Assembly: GCF_043575855.1 (NCBI RefSeq)
Contig: NZ_CP144375.1
Location: 1,612,001-1,676,000, forward strand
From: Kutzneria buriramensis
Lineage (GTDB): Bacteria > Actinomycetota > Actinomycetes > Mycobacteriales > Pseudonocardiaceae
Reading direction: 5' to 3'
Length of the DNA stretch: 64,000 nucleotides
Each line of letters starts with the position of its first letter. Positions within the stretch are counted from its first letter, which is position 1. The position numbers and the translations under genes are program-made. Positions 43,383 to 51,794 of the stretch are shown piece after piece. The notes under the pieces are model-generated. The model searched no databases and was not told the origin of the DNA. It saw nothing but the letters and a program-made list of their open reading frames with translations.

Positions 43383-44117
43383 CTACCCGAACAGGTAGCC
43401 GAACACGGCGTCGCCGACGCGCTGGTCGGTGACCTCGAGGGCGTTGGCCTCCTCGCGGGCGAACTTCACCGCCTGCTGGAGCTTCTCGACGCGGTCGACG
43501 AGCTCGTTGACGCGCCGCGCGGGCAGCGCGCCGGAGAACTTGACGGTGGTCCAGTAGCCGACGGGCACGTCCTCGTAGTAGACCTCGACCTGAGCCGGGT
43601 GCTTCTCGGTGGCCTCGGCCTTGACGTGGTTGCGCGGCACCTTCTTGGTGCGGATGGTCCGCACCTGCTCGGTGCGCCAGTAGTCGGCGGACTCCTCGAA
43701 GCTCCAGGACTCGGCGGCGTCGAGCAGCGGCAGCTTCTTGACGAAGGTGTGCAGATCGACCAGCTGCTTCTCGAGGAACAGCAGGTAGGCCACGGGCACG
43801 TCGGACAGCAGCGTGCGGCCGTCGACGACGACGTCGGCCTTGGCCACGCAGTTGGCCCAGTCCTTGGTCGCGGTGACGTCGAACAGCCGCGTCAGCACGG
43901 ACGCTGTCCGCCGCAGCACGTCCTCGGTCTTGACCTGGACCCGCGTGGACTCGGGCGGCAGCACCTCGCCGTCCTCGTCCTTCGGCTGGTAGGTGCGGGA
44001 GATGCCGGCGAGCAGCGCCGGCTTCTGCAGGGCGTGGTGCGCGTCGGTGAGGTCCCGCAGCGCGCCGCTCTTGACGCCCTTCTCGACCGCGATGATCTGG
44101 TTCAGCTTCGTCGTCAT
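43383..44117 (-). CDS. DUF7873-type conserved actinobacterial protein
   Basis: 244 residues, soluble, charged. The sequence is well ordered and looks strongly conserved: LNQIIAVEKGVKSGALRDLTDAHHALQKP at the start, ISRTYQPKDEDGE, a DVTATKDWANC segment with one Cys, VAYLLFLEKQLVDLHTFV, and a helical C-terminus ending VGDAVFGYLFG. From memory it matches the family now called DUF7873, widespread in actinobacteria without known function. Its 3' end faces directly into the two YrlA-like RNAs on the same strand, so the protein and RNAs may share a transcript. No enzyme motif is seen; an RNA-related role is only inferred from position. Confidence 0.75.
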   Translation of the reverse strand: MTTKLNQIIAVEKGVKSGALRDLTDAHHALQKPALLAGISRTYQPKDEDGEVLPPESTRVQVKTEDVLRRTASVLTRLFDVTATKDWANCVAKADVVVDGRTLLSDVPVAYLLFLEKQLVDLHTFVKKLPLLDAAESWSFEESADYWRTEQVRTIRTKKVPRNHVKAEATEKHPAQVEVYYEDVPVGYWTTVKFSGALPARRVNELVDRVEKLQQAVKFAREEANALEVTDQRVGDAVFGYLFG

Positions 44118-44199
44118 GATGGCGGAAAGGGTAGCGGCGCGCTGATCACCACCGCAGCCGAATTAGTCCACAACAGGTTCCTGACATCGCGCGCCTACC

Positions 44200-45192
44200 G
44201 TGCGCGACATGCTGAGCACACTGGGCATCGGAATTCTCCTGGCCGGCACGGTTCTCGCGCCGCCGGCCGACACCGTGGCCACGCACGACCTGACGGTGTC
44301 GGCGGCGGACCGGCAGGCGGTGTTGGCGTACTGGACACCGGAGCGGATCAGGGCGCTGATCGTGCCGTCCACTGTGGACAATCCGCCGAAGTCGGGTCCG
44401 GACGGCGCGCCGTGGACGGGCGGGCTCCCGACGGTCGGACGGCTGTTCTTCACGGATCACGGCGAGGACGCGAGCTGCACGGCGACGGTGGTGGACAGCG
44501 CCAATCGCAGCACGATCGTCACCGCCGGGCACTGCGTCGACGACACGGATCTGCTGGGCGACAACAACGCCTGGAACGCCGACGTGCTGTTCATCCCCGG
44601 CTATCACGACGGCCAGGCCCCGTACGGGAAGTTCGTCGGCCGACTCGGCGTGGCCGACAAGACGTGGCTGCTGAACGATCAGCAGAACGGCGCGAAGTTC
44701 GACGCTTTCGATCAGGCCTTTGTGGTCGTGAGCCCGAACGAGCACGGCCGGCGCGTGCAGGACGCGGTCGGCGGGGCGCAGCGCATCGGCTTCGACCGGC
44801 CGGGCGAAACCGTCGAATTCCAGTTCGGCTACCCGCGGGCCAGCAGTGACCCGGCGCGCGAGAATCTGCCGGAGTACACCGGGGAGGAACTGGCCTACTG
44901 CCACGGCGTCGCCAAGCAGTACCCCGGCACTCCCGACTATCCGGACTCGCCCGACCAGTGGGGTCCGGCCTGCACGATGGGCGGCGGCTCCAGCGGCGGC
45001 CCGCGGATCGCCGACTTCCACCACGGCGTCGGCACGGTCGTCGGCGACAACACCCACGCCGGCTTCTTCACCACCGGAACGAACGACGTCTGTACCACGC
45101 AGGATCACACGGGGTGCACGCGATACCTGGTCGGTCCCCAATTCGACAGCAAGATCACCAAGCCGCTGTACGACCGCGCCGCGCATTCCTGA
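44200..45192 (+). CDS. Secreted trypsin-like serine protease (S1 family)
   Basis: 330 residues; GTG 44200 and ATG 44209 are both possible. A signal peptide (LSTLGIGILLAGTVLAPP) precedes a pro-region. The catalytic triad is visible: TAGHC (His near residue 111), FDAFDQAFVVV (Asp near 173) and GGGSSGGP (Ser near 267). CTATVV and CGVA-type cysteines suggest two disulfides. It belongs to the V8/glutamyl-endopeptidase-like subgroup by spacing, but P1 preference cannot be told. It stands alone, divergent from the DUF7873-type gene. Confidence 0.92.
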   Translation: MRDMLSTLGIGILLAGTVLAPPADTVATHDLTVSAADRQAVLAYWTPERIRALIVPSTVDNPPKSGPDGAPWTGGLPTVGRLFFTDHGEDASCTATVVDSANRSTIVTAGHCVDDTDLLGDNNAWNADVLFIPGYHDGQAPYGKFVGRLGVADKTWLLNDQQNGAKFDAFDQAFVVVSPNEHGRRVQDAVGGAQRIGFDRPGETVEFQFGYPRASSDPARENLPEYTGEELAYCHGVAKQYPGTPDYPDSPDQWGPACTMGGGSSGGPRIADFHHGVGTVVGDNTHAGFFTTGTNDVCTTQDHTGCTRYLVGPQFDSKITKPLYDRAAHS

Positions 45193-45242
45193 GCCGCCAC
45201 CACACCGAGCGCGAGGCCCCGCCGACGCTTGGCCCGGTTGCT

Positions 45243-45304
45243 GGATTTTCAAGCACCGCCACCCGACGCACACTCCACTCAGCCGACGCGGTGCTTGAAA
45301 ATCC
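45243..45304. repeat. 17-base perfect inverted repeat with 28-base loop
   Basis: GGATTTTCAAGCACCGC (45243-45259) and its exact complement (45288-45304) lie in the 253-base gap between the protease and GH5 genes. The arms are more AT-rich than any surrounding sequence. A weaker hairpin GGCCCC-ACAA-GGGGCC follows near 45322. No transposase is nearby. It may be a terminator for the protease gene or a small repeat element. Confidence 0.6.
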
Positions 45305-45445
45305 GGCAAGGGCCAGGTACCGGCCCCACAAGGGGCCGAGCCGCGCGCGGAACGCGCGCCAACAACACGAACGGACCATTGACCGGGGGTCGTGACCGTC
45401 ACTAGCGTCAGCCGCGAATTTTTTTCATGTTTCCCGGGGAGCGTG

Positions 45446-47188
45446 ATGAGGGCACTGATCGCGGTGCTCGCGGCGGCGACGGCGGTGCTGGGCACGGCCC
45501 CCGCGGCGGTGGCGGACGACGTCCGGGCGCACGGCCTGACCGTCCAGAACGGCACCTTTGTGGACGGTTACGGGCGCGAGGTGGTGCTGCGGGGCTTCAA
45601 CATCTCGGGCGAGGTGAAGCTCGCGGAGAACGGCTTCCTGCCGTTCGCGAGCACCGCCGACGCCCAGGCCACGGCGCAGGCGATGCGTCGGCTGACGGGC
45701 GCGAACGCGGTGCGCTTCCTGATCTCCTGGGCCGGCGCGGAGCCGACCCGCGGCCAGCTCGACACCACGTATCTGGCCAAGCTGGCCGACCAGATGAAGG
45801 CCTTCCTGGACGCCGGCTTCGAGGTGCTGCCGGACTACCACCAGGACCTCTACTCCCGCTACCTGTTCAACACCGGCAGCTGGTACAGCGGCGACGGCGC
45901 GCCGAAGTGGGTGATCGACGCCGGCCACTATCCACAGGAGAGCTGCGGGGCGTGTGTCCACTGGGGACAGAACGTCACATCGAACGCCGCGGTGAAGGAC
46001 GCCACCAGCGACTTCTGGCACAACGCCAACGGCGTGCAGGACGAGTTCGTCAACCAGGCCACGCAGACCATGCAGTACCTGCACGACCGCCTGACGTCCG
46101 ACGAGTTCGCGGGCATCGCCGGCCTGGACCCGTGGAACGAGCCCTACGCCGGCAACTACGACAGCAACCAGAACAGCCAGTCGTGGGAGCAGAACGTGCT
46201 GTGGCCGTTCTTCCAGCGTTTCCGCCAGGCCATGGACACCGCCGGCTGGCAGGCGAAGCCGGCGTTCATCGAGCCGAACATGTTCTGGAACGCCAACATC
46301 TCCTTCGAGAAGCAGACCGGCGGTTTCCTCGACACCGGCGCGATCGGCTCCCGCTACGTCTTCAACACGCACTTCTACGACGAGCTGGCGCAGTCTGGCG
46401 TCCTCATGCCGGGCAAGGCCGGCGACGGCCAGTACTCCAACGACTTCGGCACCATCCGGGACCGCGCGGGAGCTCTCGGCACGGCGGCGATCGTCACCGA
46501 GTTCGGTCATCCGATGAGCGGATACACCTCGGACAAGACGCCCACCGTGGACAAGGCGATGTACCAGGGCCTCGATTCCCGGCTCTCCGGCGCGAACTGG
46601 TGGAGCCACCCGGCGCAGTCCGGCCCGGTGCTGTCGGGCACGCAGTGGCACTGGGACGTCTACAGCGGCCAGCACCACGAGCTGATGAATGACAATCCGG
46701 ACAAGGTGCAGACCACCGCCGACGGCTGGAACGGCGAGGACTACTCCGCGGTCCAGAACGGACAACTGCGGCAGGATTCCCGGCTGCTGGACCGCCTCTA
46801 CCCGGCGGCGGTCGCCGGCCACACGCTGGCGTTCACGTACGAGGACCGTTCCCGCGACGGCAGCCAGGTGCTGACCTGGAACCCGGTGCCGAGCTCCATG
46901 CCCGCGACGTCGGCGATCGTCGGCAGCGGCCGCTACGGCGTGCTGGTGTGGCAGGGCAGCGCCGGCGACGCGCCGACGGAACTGCACGTGCCGGCGGACC
47001 TGAACGCCACCGTGATCTCCGACGTGACAGCGTCCAGAGCAGGCGATCGCCTGCTGCTGGCGGCTTCCCCCGGCCTGCACTTCGCGCTCGTCGCGGAGCC
47101 GGCGGCGTCGCCTTCGGACAGTCAGCTCACCGCCGCCCGCGCCGAACTCGCCCGTTGGGCGCCGTCAGCCACCGCGGGGGCGTCCTAG
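45446..47188 (+). CDS. Secreted GH5 glycoside hydrolase (endoglycoceramidase-like)
   Basis: 580 residues from ATG 45446, with GGGGAGCG ahead. Signal peptide ends at APAAVADD. The GH5 barrel starts with VVLRGFNISGEVK and continues through ISWAGAEP; the acid/base Glu is in DPWNEPYAG near residue 231 and the nucleophile Glu in IVTEFGHP near residue 352. RGFN-SG, the YHQDLYS block and the C-terminal beta domain (from about 485) are typical of the endoglycoceramidase-like GH5 subgroup, which cleaves glycolipids, though cellulase-like activity is possible. The DUF3052 gene follows by 9 bases. Confidence 0.92.
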   Translation: MRALIAVLAAATAVLGTAPAAVADDVRAHGLTVQNGTFVDGYGREVVLRGFNISGEVKLAENGFLPFASTADAQATAQAMRRLTGANAVRFLISWAGAEPTRGQLDTTYLAKLADQMKAFLDAGFEVLPDYHQDLYSRYLFNTGSWYSGDGAPKWVIDAGHYPQESCGACVHWGQNVTSNAAVKDATSDFWHNANGVQDEFVNQATQTMQYLHDRLTSDEFAGIAGLDPWNEPYAGNYDSNQNSQSWEQNVLWPFFQRFRQAMDTAGWQAKPAFIEPNMFWNANISFEKQTGGFLDTGAIGSRYVFNTHFYDELAQSGVLMPGKAGDGQYSNDFGTIRDRAGALGTAAIVTEFGHPMSGYTSDKTPTVDKAMYQGLDSRLSGANWWSHPAQSGPVLSGTQWHWDVYSGQHHELMNDNPDKVQTTADGWNGEDYSAVQNGQLRQDSRLLDRLYPAAVAGHTLAFTYEDRSRDGSQVLTWNPVPSSMPATSAIVGSGRYGVLVWQGSAGDAPTELHVPADLNATVISDVTASRAGDRLLLAASPGLHFALVAEPAASPSDSQLTAARAELARWAPSATAGAS

Positions 47189-47197
47189 AATCGCCGG

Positions 47198-47581
47198 ATG
47201 GTCGAGGGCACGCCGCTGGTCCGCAAGCTCGGCATCAGGCCGGGCCACCTGGTGACGCTGCGGCACGCCCCGCCCGGCTGGACGTTCCCTGACGTGGAGT
47301 TGGTCGAGGACGACATCACCGGGGCAGATGTCGTCCTCGCCTTCTACCGCCGCCACGCCGACCTCGGCGACGACGTCACCGCCCTTGCGTCGGGACTGGC
47401 GGTGGCGTCGTCGCTGTGGGTCTGCTGGCCCCGCCGCGCGGGCGGGCACCGCAGCGACATCACCGACAACGTGCTGCGCGAACTCCTGCTGCCCACCGGT
47501 CTCGTCGACGTCAAGGTGGCGGCGCTGTCCGAGGACTGGTCGGGGCTGAAGTTCGTGTGGCGCAAGGAACTCAGGGGGTGA
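47198..47581 (+). CDS. DUF3052-family protein
   Basis: 127 residues. The family pattern is clear: PGWTFPDVELVED near residue 28, LWVCWPRRAGG near residue 73, SDITDNVLRELLLPTGLVDVKVAALSEDWSGLKFVWRKE at the end. It is a small soluble protein found in most actinobacteria with no established function. ATG 47198 lies 9 bases after the GH5 stop, so it may be co-transcribed with it, although the family is normally not tied to glycosidases. Its end overlaps the convergent membrane protein gene by 11 bases. Confidence 0.9.
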   Translation: MVEGTPLVRKLGIRPGHLVTLRHAPPGWTFPDVELVEDDITGADVVLAFYRRHADLGDDVTALASGLAVASSLWVCWPRRAGGHRSDITDNVLRELLLPTGLVDVKVAALSEDWSGLKFVWRKELRG

Positions 47582-47948
47582 CCTCGCGGTCGCCGTGGCG
47601 ACCGAACACCGTGGTCCGCTCCTGCTCCCGCTCGGTGATCTCCTGCTGGGTGCTCAACTGCTCGGCGAGCCGGTCGCGCTCGCGGCTGGCATCCGCCGCC
47701 TCGCGACGCGCCGCCCGGTATTCGGCGTTACGCGCACGACGACGCCGCCCGCCCATGGCGACCATCCACACGCCCAGGCAGAACACCAGTCCGAGCACGA
47801 TGCCGCCGACGAAGATCTGCGTCTCGTTGGCGTTGGTCACGTGCTGCCCGAACGCGGTGATCTCATGGGTCGAGCCGGCGCCGTTGAACGCCACCGCCGC
47901 CACCGCGGCGGCGACCGCCAACACGATCAGCACGAGTCCGACGATCAT
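47571..47948 (-). CDS. Small two-helix membrane protein, LapA-like
   Basis: 125 residues. Helix 1 is VGLVLIVLAVAAAVAAVAF at the N-terminus, helix 2 is IFVGGIVLGLVFCLGVWMVAM near residue 45, with a short extracytoplasmic loop between. A basic stretch GGRRRRARN follows, then an alpha-helical, probably coiled-coil tail (EAADASRERDRLAEQLSTQQEI). Layout resembles LapA/DUF1049-like or envelope-stress membrane proteins, but no motif confirms it. It appears monocistronic. Confidence 0.8.
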   Translation of the reverse strand: MIVGLVLIVLAVAAAVAAVAFNGAGSTHEITAFGQHVTNANETQIFVGGIVLGLVFCLGVWMVAMGGRRRRARNAEYRAARREAADASRERDRLAEQLSTQQEITEREQERTTVFGRHGDREVTP

Positions 47949-48267
47949 GGCCGTTCACCTCCACTGGGGCCCGTCCGGCCCGATGCCGGCGGTTACCCGC
48001 TGCGCGGCGACTCAAACGTGTGCGCCGAACGGAGCCATCGCGTATACGCGGTCGCAGCATTGGCGAGCGCTTAGGCCGATAGCCCGTACGCGCTAAATCC
48101 AAGAAAGCCGGTTTCCGCCGCGTAAAGCACGCGAGGTCAATTCATCCCACCATCGGACAACGGGCCGTTTTCATGTTCCACCGTTCAGTGGGTGCTCCGT
48201 TGTTACGCCTGCGCTACGGTGAGCCACGCGTGCGATCCTGTCGTGAAAAGTATTGGGAAGGAAACCC
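47949..48267 (+). promoter_or_regulatory. Intergenic region with the shared DUF4360 leader
   Basis: These 319 bases hold no convincing gene. The last 60 bases before the DUF4360 start resemble the leader of paralogue 2 at 32440-32501: both have GTTGTTAC, a GCTACsGTG element and AGTATTGGGAAGGAxACCCATG. The shared element, retained while other intergenic sequence is unalike, is probably a common promoter and ribosome site. Confidence 0.55.
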
Positions 48268-48894
48268 ATGCTTACTACGATGGCGGCCACCGGTCTGGCA
48301 TTATCGATGATCACTGCCGGTGTTTCCGCTCCCGCTGACGCTCCCCCCTCGGGCCCCGTCACGGTCGGCGTCGTCACGGTCAACGGATCCGGGTGCCCCG
48401 CCGGAACCACCGCCGTGGACGTGTCCTCCGACAATACCGCGTTCACCGTCACCTACAGCAACTACCTGGCCCAGACCGGGCCCCAGTCGGCCCCGACCGA
48501 CATCCGGAAGAACTGCCAGCTGGCCCTCAAGGTCCACGTGCCGCAGGGCTTCACCTTCGCGATCGCCGAGGCCGATTACCGCGGCTTCGCCGATCTTGCC
48601 TCGGGCGCTACCGGCATGGAACAGGCTAACTATTATTTCCAGGGCACGGCGCCGACCGCGCGTGTGCCGCACAAGTTCTCGGGCCCGTTCGAGAACGACT
48701 GGGAGACGGTCGACGCGACCGATGTGGCGTCATTGGTGTTCGCGCCCTGCGGCATCGACCGGCTGCTCAATGTCAACACCGAGCTGCGTGTGGCCGCCGG
48801 CAGTTCGGACCCCTCCAGCACGAGTTTCATGACGATGGACTCCACCGACGGAAGTGTGCACACCACTTATCACTTCGCGTGGAAGCAGTGTTGA
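48268..48894 (+). CDS. Secreted DUF4360-family protein, paralogue 3
   Basis: 208 residues from ATG 48268 with GGGAAGGA ahead. Signal peptide (MAATGLALSMITAGVSAPA), then GSGCPAGTTAVDVSSDN, AFTVTYSNYLAQTG, KNCQLALKVHVPQGFTFAI, ADYRGFADLASG, FAPCGIDRLLN and a terminal FAWKQC. It is closely related to paralogue 2 at 32502 over the full length. The four Cys positions are invariant. No partner gene is next to it: the convergent GNAT gene starts a different operon end. Confidence 0.87.
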   Translation: MLTTMAATGLALSMITAGVSAPADAPPSGPVTVGVVTVNGSGCPAGTTAVDVSSDNTAFTVTYSNYLAQTGPQSAPTDIRKNCQLALKVHVPQGFTFAIAEADYRGFADLASGATGMEQANYYFQGTAPTARVPHKFSGPFENDWETVDATDVASLVFAPCGIDRLLNVNTELRVAAGSSDPSSTSFMTMDSTDGSVHTTYHFAWKQC

Positions 48895-48948
48895 CCCCGT
48901 CATGACGAGCCGGGCCGGTGGCGTCCCACCCGGCGCCACCGTCCCACC

Positions 48949-49773
48949 TCACCTCAGATAGTCCACGCTGCGCGCATACGGGGCGAACCCCAGCGCCTCG
49001 TACAGCGGCAGCGCGGCCGGATGCCGGGAATCGCCGGCAACCGGGTAGACGACGGCCTCGCGGGCGCCTTCCGCACGCAGCGCCCTCAGGGCCGCCAGGC
49101 ACACCGACCGCCCCAGACCCAGCCGCCGGAACCGGGCGTCGGTGCCCACCGGTTCGAGCAGACCGACGCCGTTGGCCTCGTCGAACCAGACCAGGCAGCT
49201 CGCGGCGAAGGAGCCGTCCGGCGCGACCACGACCCAGTCGAGGCCCGCGCGGTACGGCCACGCCGCCGTCACCGCGCGATAGCTCTGCTCGTTCACCCGC
49301 GTCGCCGGCCAGGCGGCCTGGTGCACCGCGACCCGGTGCACCAGGTCGTCCGCGGTCACCGACCGCACCGTGAAGCCCTTCGGCAGCATCGGTTCCGGCA
49401 GACCGGTGAGCGCGCGCGTGAGGTAGGCCAGGTACGGTCCGTCCGATCGGACGTATCCGTTGCGCCGCAGAGCGTCCAACACGTGCGTCGCCCGGTCCAG
49501 GGTGGTGACTGTTTTCGGTCCGAAGTGGACCAGCACCTCGTCCGCCAGCTCCGGGTGCGCCGGGTCGACGTAGAGCTGGAGGTCGCCCGGCGCCTGTGAC
49601 CAGCCCCAGGCACGGACCTCGCCGTCGACCTCCCACAGCCGCGTCGACCACTCGTCCTCGCGGCCCACGTGCATGAGCCGCTGCCAGGCGAGGTCCCCGA
49701 TGTGGCAGGAGCTGTCGTGCGACCACGTCCGCTGCGTCAGGGCCTGCATACCGCGCAGTACATCGGCCTTCAC
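48949..49773 (-). CDS. GNAT-family N-acetyltransferase
   Basis: 274 residues, tandem-GNAT size. The C-terminal half holds the acetyl-CoA motif TDARFRRLGLGRSVCLAALRAL (Q/RxxGxG type) near residue 215, after the DGSFAASCLVWFDE strand. The N-terminal half (to about 130) looks like a degenerate second GNAT fold. Its ATG overlaps the stop of the FAD monooxygenase (ATGA), so it is the third gene of a PadR-FAD-GNAT operon. The acceptor is unknown; with a monooxygenase in the same operon a drug- or metabolite-modifying role is possible. Confidence 0.88.
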   Translation of the reverse strand: MKADVLRGMQALTQRTWSHDSSCHIGDLAWQRLMHVGREDEWSTRLWEVDGEVRAWGWSQAPGDLQLYVDPAHPELADEVLVHFGPKTVTTLDRATHVLDALRRNGYVRSDGPYLAYLTRALTGLPEPMLPKGFTVRSVTADDLVHRVAVHQAAWPATRVNEQSYRAVTAAWPYRAGLDWVVVAPDGSFAASCLVWFDEANGVGLLEPVGTDARFRRLGLGRSVCLAALRALRAEGAREAVVYPVAGDSRHPAALPLYEALGFAPYARSVDYLR

Positions 49774-51170
49774 GCCGGCACCAGCCCGAACCAGCGGGCG
49801 AGCGCCTCGGGCAGCGGCCCGGGCTCCTCCCGGCCGTCCCGCGCCAGCCAGGCCACGTGCCCGTCCGGACGGATCAGCATCGCGTCGACCGGCGTCTCGT
49901 CCAGGGGTTCGGCCCTGAACACGTCGATCCGTTCCAGGGCAATATGATCCCTATTGCCGAAGTCGAGCAATACTCCGCGACCCTCCCGAAGAAGGCGAGC
50001 GATACTTGTCGGTCGGCCGTCGACCGAAACGGCAAGATCCGGCGCCATCCGCCCGAGCCACGGATGCGAAGTCAATTCGCCCATGTCGTAACACGTTTCC
50101 ACGCCGGTGACGAGTTCGGCGAGATATTTTCCGACGCCGTCGAGCTCGCTCAGCTCCGCGAAGAGCTCGCGCAAGGGGCCGACACGGTCGCCGCCGAGCA
50201 ACGCCTGTGCCTGCGTGTGCAGCAGGACGCGCGCACCGGCCGCATGCCGCTCGGAGTGGTACGTGTCGAGCAGTTCCGGTGACGCCCAGCCCTGTGCCGC
50301 CGCGGCGAGCTTCCACCCGAGGTTCATGGCGTCCGCGATGGCCAGGTTGACGCCCTGCGCGCCGGCCGGCGGGTGGATGTGCGCGGCGTCGCCGGCGAGC
50401 AGCACCCGCCCGCGGCGGTACGTCTCGGCCTGCCGCGCGGCGTTGCCGAACCTGGTGAGCCAGCGGGGATTCGCCAGCTCGACGGGCCGGCCGACGGCGT
50501 CGTCCACAATGGAGCCCAGGACATCCAGGGTGATCGGTTCGGGGCGGTCGAGGACGGGGTCGGCGACCACGATCCGGACGTAGCCGGGACGCGGGATCAC
50601 GAACACGCCGCCCTCGTGCACGCCGTAGGCGAGGTCCGCCTCGACGTCCCCGAGCAGCGTGTATTTCGTGGTTTCCGTGCCCGGAAAGGCGATTCCGGCA
50701 AGTCGGCGGACCGCGCTGCGGCTGCCGTCGCAGCCGACGAGGTACTCCGCCCGGATCGAGCCGTTGACCGTGACGCCGTCCTCGTCCTGCCCGAAGGTGA
50801 CGAGTTCGTCGCCCCGACGGACGTCCACGCCCAGCTCGATCGCGCGCTCCTCGAGGATCTCCTCGACGCGGGTCTGCGGGATGCCGAGCGTGAACGGGTG
50901 GTCCCAGCCGAGGCTGCCGATGTCCAGCGGCGTCGGCAGGCCGCCGAAGCCGGTCACCGGCACCTTGTGCCCCTCGGCGAGGAACCGGTCGGCGATGCCG
51001 CGCCGGGCGAACACGTCCAGGCTCCGCGCGTTCAGATTGAAGCCGCGGCAGAATTCCGGCCGCCGCTCCTCGCGTTCCAGCAGCACGGTCGCCACGCCCG
51101 CGGTGGCCAGCTCGCAGGCGATCATCAGCCCGGCCGGCCCCGCGCCGGCGATCACCACATCGGTGTCCAT
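49770..51170 (-). CDS. FAD-dependent aromatic monooxygenase (group A flavoprotein)
   Basis: 466 residues from ATG 51170. FAD-binding GAGPAGLMIACEL at the N-terminus, DG motif in YLVGCDGSRSAVR near residue 160, and GDAAHIHPPAGAQGVNLAIADAMNLGWKL near residue 270 mark a PHBH-fold hydroxylase, with a thioredoxin-like C-terminal tail. Relatives hydroxylate phenols and polyketides, and some inactivate rifamycins or tetracyclines. Start and stop overlap the flanking genes, so it lies in the PadR operon. The substrate is not predictable by sequence; inducible resistance is plausible because of PadR control. Confidence 0.93.
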   Translation of the reverse strand: MDTDVVIAGAGPAGLMIACELATAGVATVLLEREERRPEFCRGFNLNARSLDVFARRGIADRFLAEGHKVPVTGFGGLPTPLDIGSLGWDHPFTLGIPQTRVEEILEERAIELGVDVRRGDELVTFGQDEDGVTVNGSIRAEYLVGCDGSRSAVRRLAGIAFPGTETTKYTLLGDVEADLAYGVHEGGVFVIPRPGYVRIVVADPVLDRPEPITLDVLGSIVDDAVGRPVELANPRWLTRFGNAARQAETYRRGRVLLAGDAAHIHPPAGAQGVNLAIADAMNLGWKLAAAAQGWASPELLDTYHSERHAAGARVLLHTQAQALLGGDRVGPLRELFAELSELDGVGKYLAELVTGVETCYDMGELTSHPWLGRMAPDLAVSVDGRPTSIARLLREGRGVLLDFGNRDHIALERIDVFRAEPLDETPVDAMLIRPDGHVAWLARDGREEPGPLPEALARWFGLVPA

Positions 51171-51739
51171 CAGTACTCCCCCGGTTCCGGCCACGTGATC
51201 GCGCCGGTCGTCATCTCCTCGGCGGTCCGCCGCAGCCATTCCACCTCCGCGCGGCGCATCGCCTGCGCGTACTCCACCTCGAGCATGAACAGCCGCGGCA
51301 CGTGCACGGGTTTCAGCTGTTCATCGGTCTCCTCGATGGCCTTGCTCATCCGCTCGGCCCGCTCGGTGAGCGCGTCGACCGCGCCCTCGACACCGAGCAC
51401 TCCCACGTAGCTCACCGCGGCGACGAACTTCGGGAACTCGTTGACCGGGACGCGGATGAGCTCGTCGATCCACTTCTGGAACTCGGCCAGCCCCAGCTCG
51501 GTGTAGGCGTACACGGTGCGTTCCGGGCGGTTGCCCTCGCGCACGGTCTCCACCGCGCTGATCCAGCCGTCCCGCTCCAGGCCCTCCACCACGTCGTAGA
51601 GCGAGCCGGTGGTGATCTTGAAACTGGTGCCCTTGTTGCGCTCGCGCAGCGTCTGGGCCATCTCGTACGGGTGCTTGACGCCCTCCATCAGCAGGCCCAG
51701 CACGGCGAGCGCCAGCGTGTTGCGACTTCTCCTGGCCAC
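51170..51739 (-). CDS. PadR-family transcriptional repressor
   Basis: 189 residues from GTG 51739. The N-terminal winged helix is typical (TLALAVLGLLMEGVKHPYEMAQTLRER, FKITTGSLYDVVEGLERDGWI, RPERTVYAYTELG) and the C-terminal half is a long dimerization helix bundle. It represses its own operon and is released by an aromatic or drug ligand in known cases. Its TGA shares a base with the ATG of the FAD gene. A tandem 14-base repeat directly ahead of its ribosome site is the likely operator. Confidence 0.93.
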   Translation of the reverse strand: MARRSRNTLALAVLGLLMEGVKHPYEMAQTLRERNKGTSFKITTGSLYDVVEGLERDGWISAVETVREGNRPERTVYAYTELGLAEFQKWIDELIRVPVNEFPKFVAAVSYVGVLGVEGAVDALTERAERMSKAIEETDEQLKPVHVPRLFMLEVEYAQAMRRAEVEWLRRTAEEMTTGAITWPEPGEY

Positions 51740-51747
51740 GACAACTC

Positions 51748-51775
51748 CTCGGATCCGACTACTCGGATCCGACTA
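51748..51775. promoter_or_regulatory. Tandem 14-base direct repeat, probable PadR operator
   Basis: CTCGGATCCGACTA occurs twice head-to-tail at 51748-51761 and 51762-51775, 9 bases from the PadR start and overlapping its GAGGAG ribosome site. Each unit contains the palindrome TCGGATCCGA. Binding would block the PadR operon. TATA follows at 51775-51778. Confidence 0.7.
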
Positions 51776-51794
51776 TATGGCCGCTGTCAACTCG

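Noticed and set aside
47949..48267. Small genes in the 319-base gap
   Set aside because: No ORF with a ribosome site and sensible composition; only the DUF4360 leader is supported.
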